Assembly (NCBI GenBank): GCA_903893315.1
Contig: CAITLU010000017.1
Span: 1-64,000, forward strand
Direction of reading: 5' to 3'
DNA from: an uncultured bacterium
GTDB lineage: Bacteria > Desulfobacterota > Binatia > UBA1149 > CAITLU01
DNA: 64,000 nucleotides
Made by a program: the position numbers and the translations under genes. A model generated the notes under the pieces. That model did not search any database and was not told where the DNA came from. It saw only the letters and a program-made list of their open reading frames with translations. Each line of letters starts with the position of its first letter. Position 1 is the first letter of the stretch. Positions 58,164 to 64,000 of the stretch are shown piece after piece.

Positions 58164-59309
58164 TCAGGGCTGTTGCTGCGCAGCCCTTTCCTTGGCCCGT
58201 CGTTCTTCGATCTGCTTCATGAGTTCTTCGTCGGTCGGGTAGTATTTCCCATCCTGGTGGCCGTACGCGTACACGTTGACCCGGCGATCGCCGAACTGGC
58301 TCGTGACGAAGATCAGGTACTCCGCCGTGAAGCCCGGCTGCAGGTATTCCTGGAAGTACTTCAGGTTGTCGTAGTCGATGGAGACCTTCGCCGGCAGGCG
58401 CAGGCTCCCCGGCTTGTCCGGGCCGTCACCGAAGAACATGGCCAGCCGGCCCTGCTTGTTGAAGATCTGGACGTTGCTGAAGGAGGCGTCGACGGCGTAG
58501 AGGAAGCCTTGCCGATCCAGCGCGATTCCCTTTGGCCTGGCGAAATGTCCGAGATTGTCCCCGAGCTTGCCGAACGTCATGACGAAACGGCCGTCGCGGT
58601 CGAACTTGACCACCTGGAAGCGCCCCACGTCGGTCACGTAAAGGAAGCCCTGGTCGTCGAAAGCCAGATTGTTAGGACGGTCGAGGCGCTTTGACGGTTC
58701 GCCCGAGTTGCCTATGGACTTGATCCGTTCGCCGCTCTGCTGATCCAGGACCGCGATGAGCCCATGGTCCATGTCGGCGACGTAGAGACGGTCCTGGAAG
58801 GCCACGGCGTCGACCGGCTTCCACTCTCCGGGCGTGCCGTAGGCTTTCTGGAACTCGTCGTTCTTGTCGAAGGCGACTACCTGGCCTCGGGCCGGGTCGG
58901 AGACGTACTTGGTGCCGTCGGCCGCAATGCTGATATTGACCGGCTGCTGGAGCATCCCGGCGCCGGTCGCGCCCTTCAGGAACGAGAAGGTTTTGGCCTG
59001 GAGGTCGAAAACGTAAACGGTCGCGTTGACGTCGCAGACGTAAATCTTGCCGTCATGGACCGCGACGCCGTAGGGCTTGTTGATCTGCCGGTTTTCCTTC
59101 TCTCCGACGACGAAGCGGTTGAACGAGGATTGCTCCTCTATGTCCTTGACGCCCGTGAAGGACCGCAGGTACTGGATGCGCGGGAGCGCCGGCGCGGGCG
59201 GGAAGAAAACCGGGGTCTCCCTTTGCTGCGCGGTCTGGGTACAGGCTGTAGTGACGAAAGTTAGCGCGAACGATGCTGCGATAGCCCGCCACGTCCCTAG
59301 TTTTTTCAT
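58164..59309 (-). CDS. NHL-repeat beta-propeller lipoprotein (first gene of cluster)
   Basis: A 381-residue protein. The signal ASFALTFVTTAC ends in a lipobox Cys, followed by a propeller with about six blades (DGKIYVCDVNATVYVFDLQ, DRLYVADMDHGLIAVLDQQ, GFLYVTDVGRFQVVKFD, GFLYAVDASFSNVQIFN). After the last blade a basic/acidic helix (LMKQIEERRAKERAAQQQP) extends from the fold. The ATG at 59309 is preceded by AGGAGGAG. It opens the six-gene electron-conduit cluster and faces the 942-bp divergent region. It probably serves as a docking scaffold in the outer-membrane periplasmic leaflet. Confidence 0.88.
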   Translation of the reverse strand: MKKLGTWRAIAASFALTFVTTACTQTAQQRETPVFFPPAPALPRIQYLRSFTGVKDIEEQSSFNRFVVGEKENRQINKPYGVAVHDGKIYVCDVNATVYVFDLQAKTFSFLKGATGAGMLQQPVNISIAADGTKYVSDPARGQVVAFDKNDEFQKAYGTPGEWKPVDAVAFQDRLYVADMDHGLIAVLDQQSGERIKSIGNSGEPSKRLDRPNNLAFDDQGFLYVTDVGRFQVVKFDRDGRFVMTFGKLGDNLGHFARPKGIALDRQGFLYAVDASFSNVQIFNKQGRLAMFFGDGPDKPGSLRLPAKVSIDYDNLKYFQEYLQPGFTAEYLIFVTSQFGDRRVNVYAYGHQDGKYYPTDEELMKQIEERRAKERAAQQQP

Positions 59310-60251
59310 GGTCGGCGGTCTCCTCCTGCCCGAGGGTGGTGTGACGGTGAAGCACTTCCTGTGCCAATGATCGGTAGGGCCGAGTGCCAAGGATGTCGAT
59401 TCCCGTCCGCATACAATTGGTTCGCGGCTCTGGCCAGCCGGGCGGCCGGGTTCTGTGAAAAGCACTGGCCGTTTAGTCGGTTAGCCGGTGGTGGCGGCAC
59501 TCACATTTAGCGGTTTTGGACACCCACGGTGCGGCGCCTTCCTGTCCCGGTCGGTCGCGGAGCGAGGCGCCTGGACGGCCGCCTTTGGCAGCGTCAATCG
59601 GGGAGCGCGGCGAGAAGAGCCCCGTGACGGGCGAGGCACTTAGAGCGGTATCAATAGGGGATTCCCGGCCGTGGCCGGCCGGCACCAAGGTAGCTGTCGC
59701 ACCCAGCAGGGAATGCCGACTTGTCGGCCGGACCTTACTGTCGTCACGAACGCGGATTCATGGCTGCCTCATGACGCGCCGTGTTGCGGGGCGAAGCCGG
59801 GCCTGTGGTCCGAGCATACGGCTTTCTCATTTCGGATACGCGCGGCTTGTATCTTCCTAATAGTGGAAACGCCGGTCGGCGCGGCGACGTACTGATCGGG
59901 CTGTGTGGCGCAGAGATTCCGTAGGCGCCCTGACCGTCGTTTGTCACGTGCGGCGTCGATCCGACTAATAACAGAGGGGTGAAGGAGAAGTTTTCCTTGC
60001 TCTTGATGCAGCAGACGCCGCCCCAATGGGGTTGGTGGATGCAAGCGAAGGCTGTGGGGAAGTGGCGAAAAAGGCTTCGGCTTCACGGGCCGCAGGCGGG
60101 CATGATTCGTGCTCACGAATTAGCCGAGAAACGAAAAGCACCGGAGGGCGCCAGGTTTCCCTGATACGGAAAGGGCGCGGTGCGAACAGGGAGTGGTTCC
60201 CAAAGTCGGGCGAGTGCCAACCTCGCGTGAAGAAGGAAAGGAGTAGTGGCT
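59310..60251. other. Long divergent regulatory region of the cytochrome cluster
   Basis: 942 bp with no convincing gene on either strand; several short frames lack ribosome sites and family traits. It separates the six-gene cytochrome cluster from the 7-haem gene and should hold both promoters. Notable structures are GCCGAC-TT-GTCGGC (59715-59728), CCGGCC-GT-GGCCGG (around 59665-59685) and the dyad at 60103-60122. I looked for the GEMM (cyclic-di-GMP / cAMP-GMP) riboswitch core, often found before cytochrome genes in Geobacter, and did not find it. Confidence 0.5.
60103..60122. promoter_or_regulatory. Operator-like dyad upstream of the 7-haem gene
   Basis: ATTCGTG (60105-60111) and CACGAAT (60114-60120) form a perfect 7-bp dyad separated by CT; a G-U and a T-A pair extend it. 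It lies 130 nt before the ATG of the 7-haem protein. A 2-nt centre suits a protein dimer better than an RNA hairpin. Confidence 0.45.
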
Positions 60252-63200
60252 ATGACAGGAAAAACGAGAACTCGTTTCGTACCCCCCCCACTAATTGCGG
60301 TGGCGTCCCTTCTGGTCCTGCCGTTGTTATACGTGGGCCAGGCTGGGGCGATGTACTTGACCGACGGGTCAAAAGAGCCCTCCGCGGGCGTGTACGTCAA
60401 CCCTCAGGACGGCGTCTGCGTGGCCGGCCTCGGGCTGCCGGGCACCGCGAACGCCGGCGTCCTCGACGTCAACACGGCGATCACGAACTACAAGGATTGT
60501 ATCGTCTACACGACGCCGGCCATCAAGGCGTTGGGCCAGACGGCATGTACGGGCGGAGCCGGAAACGACGGCTACAAGCACGCCTGGTCCACCAGCATCT
60601 GCGTGGACAACGCCACCACCAAGAATCCTATCTCGCGTGTCGATCTCGACAACACGACCCCGATGTGTCTCGCCAAGGGCGGCGTGCTCTACACCGGCGG
60701 TCTGTGTGTGGCCCATAGCTGGCAGTACATGAACTCCAAGTCGGGTGAGGCTATTCCTTACCGCGGCACCGTTACTCCGGCGGGGTACAAGGGCCGGACC
60801 TCGGCCGACAACCTGGGCTTCTGCTACGCGTCCATGAGGATGGCGTCGGTTCCCTACGATGTCGTCTCCTGCCCGTCCCAGAAGAACCTGTCGCTGGTCT
60901 GCGCCGGCGGCGCGAACGTCGGGAAGACCTGCACCGTCGCCACCCAGGCTACGGCTTGCCCGTCGAGCACCTGCGTTAGGAACTCGGGTTGGGCGGCCGG
61001 CACTGACGGCGCCCTCTACCAGGACCAGGCGACCTACGCCGCGGGTCTGGGCTGGTCGTTCAGCACTTACTGTCTTTACGCCTACGGCGTGAAGGGCTAC
61101 GTCAACGCGGCGTTGACCAATGCGGCCGGCGCGACCGCGACGGTACCGCTGTGCGCGGGCGGGACCGGATCAGCCGCGGCTAACACCTGCGTTGACCTCT
61201 CCGGGATCACCACGATGGGCGACTGCCTGGCGGCGGGTGCGACCTGGGACAACTGGCTGCCGACTCTCGGTGGCACGGCTCCCGGGGCGGTGGCGCTATC
61301 CGTGGCCACCACACCTGTTGCATCCACCGTGATGAAACTCGACGCCACCACGGCGATTGCCGACGGCGGCGGGCAGTTCTCCAGCGGCACGGGAAGCGTC
61401 TGCCTGAAGTGCCACTCCGACCAGTCCCGCAGCTATGCCGAGCGCTACAAGCCCGGCTTCGTCGAAACCGGTCACAAGCTGTCCGGCGACACCGTCGATT
61501 ACGCAGCGGTGGGCGACGACTGGGGCCTCAAGGGCGTCCAGTGCGAAATCTGCCACGCCACCGGCAAGCCGACTTCTCAGGACCTCGGCGTCATCATCTA
61601 CCCGACCAAGATCTGCGTCGGCGGCACGGCGGCGGGAACTCCGTGTGTCGACGATAGCCTGTGCGCTGGCGGAGGCGTCTGCACCGGCGGTGTCCCGCGC
61701 GCCGCTTCCGGCCACAACCAGACCGAGTACGGCTCGCACGTGACCGGTGTCTGCTTCACCTGCCACGGTATCGCGGCCAGTCCCGAGAGCGTCAATCCTG
61801 CGGCCGCCATTCCCGTGTCCTACGGGGCGCTTGCTCGTACCGGCAAGAACCTGGCGCCGATCGCCAACATGTTCTTGAACAGCCCGCACGCGCAGTACGC
61901 CGGAACCAGCAACAAGCTGGACATCGTCACCAAGACCAACTACGGCAGCGTATTCGTCGGCTATCAGTGCCGCACGCCTTACACGAGCGCGATCACCGGC
62001 ACTTGGAACGCGACGACGTGTGCGGAAGCGGGACACGCGTGGGACTCTGGCTCCTCTTCATGCCGCTACAGCGAGGCTTCCTGTCTGGCTGCTTCGGCGA
62101 CGAACGAGTGGAGTTCAACGCCTGATCTGGTCACGTACCCCTGGGCCACCGGTCCGGGTGGTGTGTGCGGTGGCGTAGCCAACGGAAGCATCATCACCAC
62201 CGTCTACCAGGACGGAGAAGCCAAGAAGATCCCGAACGTGGGCGGGCTGATCAACGAAGACTGCACTAACGCGCCAAACGGAACTCCGAGCGGCGCCGGT
62301 GGAGTCTGGGTGCAGGAAGGCGAGGGCGCCGGCACCAGTTCTGGTATCGCGTATCCCGCGAGCAACCAGGGCAACTGCATGACCTGCCACGACGTGCACT
62401 GGTCGCTTGCCTCAACCGATCCTGAAGCCGAGCCGCTCAGGAAGGAGTGCGGCAGCTGTCACGGCAAGAACCTGACCGTGATGATGCACCCCAAGGGCGC
62501 GGGCACGCCTCTGGAGAACATGGACCAAGATCCGGCCGAAGCCTGTGAGATCTGTCACATGCCGGGTCTTGAGCACTTGTTCCGCATCAATGCTGACGCC
62601 ACCTACTCGGCGTTCCCGACCGCATCTCTGACCGGCACGGCGAACATGAACACCGCCGCGGACGGCACCTACACGAACGCGTCATGGGTCGATCTGGACC
62701 AGGCCTGCGGTCAGTGCCACGGCGGCGGAACCGCCCAGGCGTCGACCACCGGCGCGATCTCCAGCGGAAGCAAGATCGCAACCGTTGCCTCCGCAGGCGG
62801 CATCGTGGTCGGAGGCCGAGTCGTGGTCGCCGGCGCGGGTGAAGCGGCTGCGGACCTGGAAACCTTCGTTGCGTCGATCGCCGGTACCCAACTGACCTTG
62901 GCGGCTACGGCCTCTACCACCGTCAGCGGCGCCGCGGTTGTGCAGAACCCGACCAGGAACGGCGGGGCCTACATGACCAAGGTGGAGCTCGGTGCTCTGG
63001 CCGAGGGCATCCACGGTGATGCTCCGAAGGTCGCGTTCGGCTACGGACTCGGCTCCCCGAACACCTTGACCGTGAGCGTCGACGCTTCGGCAAGTTCCTG
63101 CAGCGGCGAAGCCTGCGACGCCTACACCTGGAACTGGGGTGACAGCACTTCCGACGGCTCGGGTGTGACGGCATCGCACACGTACGCAACCGACGGCAGC

Positions 63201-63824
63201 AAGACGATCACGCTGACGGTCGAGCAGTACGGCGTCAACGAGGGTTCGTTGGCCAAGGTCGTCACTGTCTACACTCCGGACTTGCCTCCGACGGTTGGCG
63301 GCTCGTGCAGCTTTGACGCCAACACTTGGACGTTGACGCTCACGGACGCTTCGACCGACGACAAGGGCGTCAGGCAGGTGACCGTGAACTGGGGCGACGG
63401 CAGCGTGCTTGCCAGTGACAAGGTCGCGCCGTTCGGACCGTTCAGCCACACCTATACCAACGCTCTTCCCCTCGGCGTTCTTCGCGCCGGCGGCTCATAC
63501 ACGGTCACCCACAAGGCGATCGATACGATCGGCCAGCAGAGCACGGAGACGTGCACGGCGACGCCGGCGTACTTCCTGATCAGCGGGACCGTGAAGAACA
63601 AGCTCGGGACCGCCGGTCTCGGGTCCGCGATCGTGACTGTCAAGAAGGGCGGTGTCGTGGTCAAGACGGTGTACACGGCAGCCAGCGGTGGATTCTCCGC
63701 CGGTGATCTGAAGCCCGGGACGTACTCGCTGACCATCACGAAGTCTGGCTACACGTTCGCGACTTCGACGATTACTATCGGTCCGAGCTCGGCCGGTAAC
63801 ATCATCAACGCAACCGCACCGTAA
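60252..63824 (+). CDS. Secreted 7-haem cytochrome with Cys-rich repeats, PKD domains and C-terminal Ig-like domain
   Basis: A 1190-residue protein. The signal (LIAVASLLVLPLLYVGQAGAM) is followed by 350 residues with many Cys but no haem motif. Seven CXXCH motifs (CLKCH, CEICH, CFTCH, CMTCH, CGSCH, CEICH, CGQCH) lie between about 383 and 820. Two PKD-like domains (about 930-1110; YTWNWGDSTSDGSG, VTVNWGDGSVL) and a carboxypeptidase-regulatory-like domain (SGTVKNKLGTAGLGSAIV) end it. Two disulfide-type repeats (CAGGANVGKTC near 217, CVGGTAAGTPC near 455) interrupt the body. It is probably cell-surface or extracellular, perhaps mediating mineral or cell contact. I chose the ATG at 60252 (AAAGGAG 8 nt upstream) over the GTG at 60246. 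Confidence 0.9.
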   Translation: MTGKTRTRFVPPPLIAVASLLVLPLLYVGQAGAMYLTDGSKEPSAGVYVNPQDGVCVAGLGLPGTANAGVLDVNTAITNYKDCIVYTTPAIKALGQTACTGGAGNDGYKHAWSTSICVDNATTKNPISRVDLDNTTPMCLAKGGVLYTGGLCVAHSWQYMNSKSGEAIPYRGTVTPAGYKGRTSADNLGFCYASMRMASVPYDVVSCPSQKNLSLVCAGGANVGKTCTVATQATACPSSTCVRNSGWAAGTDGALYQDQATYAAGLGWSFSTYCLYAYGVKGYVNAALTNAAGATATVPLCAGGTGSAAANTCVDLSGITTMGDCLAAGATWDNWLPTLGGTAPGAVALSVATTPVASTVMKLDATTAIADGGGQFSSGTGSVCLKCHSDQSRSYAERYKPGFVETGHKLSGDTVDYAAVGDDWGLKGVQCEICHATGKPTSQDLGVIIYPTKICVGGTAAGTPCVDDSLCAGGGVCTGGVPRAASGHNQTEYGSHVTGVCFTCHGIAASPESVNPAAAIPVSYGALARTGKNLAPIANMFLNSPHAQYAGTSNKLDIVTKTNYGSVFVGYQCRTPYTSAITGTWNATTCAEAGHAWDSGSSSCRYSEASCLAASATNEWSSTPDLVTYPWATGPGGVCGGVANGSIITTVYQDGEAKKIPNVGGLINEDCTNAPNGTPSGAGGVWVQEGEGAGTSSGIAYPASNQGNCMTCHDVHWSLASTDPEAEPLRKECGSCHGKNLTVMMHPKGAGTPLENMDQDPAEACEICHMPGLEHLFRINADATYSAFPTASLTGTANMNTAADGTYTNASWVDLDQACGQCHGGGTAQASTTGAISSGSKIATVASAGGIVVGGRVVVAGAGEAAADLETFVASIAGTQLTLAATASTTVSGAAVVQNPTRNGGAYMTKVELGALAEGIHGDAPKVAFGYGLGSPNTLTVSVDASASSCSGEACDAYTWNWGDSTSDGSGVTASHTYATDGSKTITLTVEQYGVNEGSLAKVVTVYTPDLPPTVGGSCSFDANTWTLTLTDASTDDKGVRQVTVNWGDGSVLASDKVAPFGPFSHTYTNALPLGVLRAGGSYTVTHKAIDTIGQQSTETCTATPAYFLISGTVKNKLGTAGLGSAIVTVKKGGVVVKTVYTAASGGFSAGDLKPGTYSLTITKSGYTFATSTITIGPSSAGNIINATAP

Positions 63825-63839
63825 TAAGCGAGGGGCAGA

Positions 63840-63867
63840 CCGGCAGGCGGGGCCACCCGCCTGCCGG
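63840..63867 (+). terminator. Perfect 12-bp hairpin after the 7-haem gene
   Basis: CCGGCAGGCGGG (63840-63851), loop GCCA, CCCGCCTGCCGG (63856-63867), 13 nt after the double stop codon TAATAA. Only a short T-rich stretch (ACTTTG) follows, so it may stabilise mRNA or attenuate between this gene and the next one rather than stop transcription fully. Confidence 0.65.
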
Positions 63868-63888
63868 ACTTTGAGGGAGAACAGAGAG

Positions 63889-64000
63889 ATGAGGACACTA
63901 AGAAACGACTCGAACGCCGGAGGATCCATGAAAACTGTCGCACAAGCTTTGGCGGTTGTGGCCCTGGGGCTGGCCTTCAGCTCTTCGGCGATTGCCTTTA
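63889..64000 (+). CDS. N-terminus of a secreted protein, cut by the window edge
   Basis: Only 37 codons are visible. The frame opens with an ATG at 63889, but the ATG at 63928 is more likely: GGAGG lies just before it (4 nt), and it gives a clean signal peptide (MKTVAQALAVVALGLAFSSS, then AIAF). It follows the 7-haem gene by 64 bp on the same strand and may be a further exported component of the electron-transfer locus. The mature protein is outside the window, so nothing more can be said. Confidence 0.6.
   Translation, partial: MRTLRNDSNAGGSMKTVAQALAVVALGLAFSSSAIAF

Noticed and set aside
59940-60251. GEMM (c-di-GMP) riboswitch before the 7-haem gene
   Set aside because: The conserved core sequences of the class are not present. 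Some GCAAGC/GGC-like bits occur but do not assemble into the known fold.

Overview
The window is 64 kb of GC-rich, gene-dense bacterial DNA. It has no rRNA, no tRNA that I could recognise, no insertion sequence and no CRISPR array. About 44 protein genes cover most of it. Lipoprotein signals, a TolC-type channel, a FadL-type porin and a beta-barrel ending in Phe show a Gram-negative envelope. Multihaem c-type cytochromes with PKD and Cys-rich modules, an acyl-CoA dehydratase activase, sulfotransferases and acyl-CoA/phosphotransferase genes suggest a lineage from the old Deltaproteobacteria (Desulfobacterota, Myxococcota or Binatota-like). That placement is an inference; no marker gene here settles it.

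Left part (1-16.2 kb): a large penicillin-acylase-family enzyme with calcium-type repeats. Then comes a tight five-gene operon: type III polyketide synthase, isoprenylcysteine-methyltransferase-like protein, acyl carrier protein, fatty acyl-AMP ligase and FAD monooxygenase. It reads as a complete pathway for a methylated, hydroxylated alkyl-phenol, pyrone or quinone. An amidase, two sulfotransferase-like proteins, a lipoprotein, an APH-type phosphotransferase and Lon protease follow.

Middle part (16.6-31.3 kb), mostly redox and coenzyme A metabolism: a single-chain NfnA-NfnB-rubrerythrin fusion; a MarR regulator with a 25-bp palindrome over its start, coupled to a 1424-residue 2-hydroxyacyl-CoA dehydratase activase; a cyclase-family hydrolase; an acyl-CoA dehydrogenase; a PAS/GAF histidine kinase; and an unusual fusion of archaeal-type S-adenosylmethionine synthetase with protein isoaspartate methyltransferase.

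Right-centre (31.4-51 kb), mainly envelope and general functions: a six-gene tripartite ABC exporter (TolC, HlyD, two separate ATPases, two ABC-2 permeases, laid out like YbhGFSR), a glycosyltransferase, an L,D-transpeptidase, an aldehyde dehydrogenase, a FadL porin, an RhlE-like helicase, an ion antiporter of the CitMHS type, a carboxylesterase and an MgtA-type P-ATPase.

Right end (51-64 kb): a six-gene cluster on the minus strand encodes an NHL-propeller lipoprotein, a 5-haem lipoprotein, a 684-residue outer-membrane beta-barrel, a second NHL-propeller lipoprotein, and cytochromes with about 12 and 15 haem sites. Across a 942-bp divergent spacer lies a 1190-residue secreted 7-haem protein with PKD domains, followed by a truncated secreted protein. 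Together they look like a porin-cytochrome conduit that moves electrons across the outer membrane, and this is the best candidate for an undescribed system in the window.
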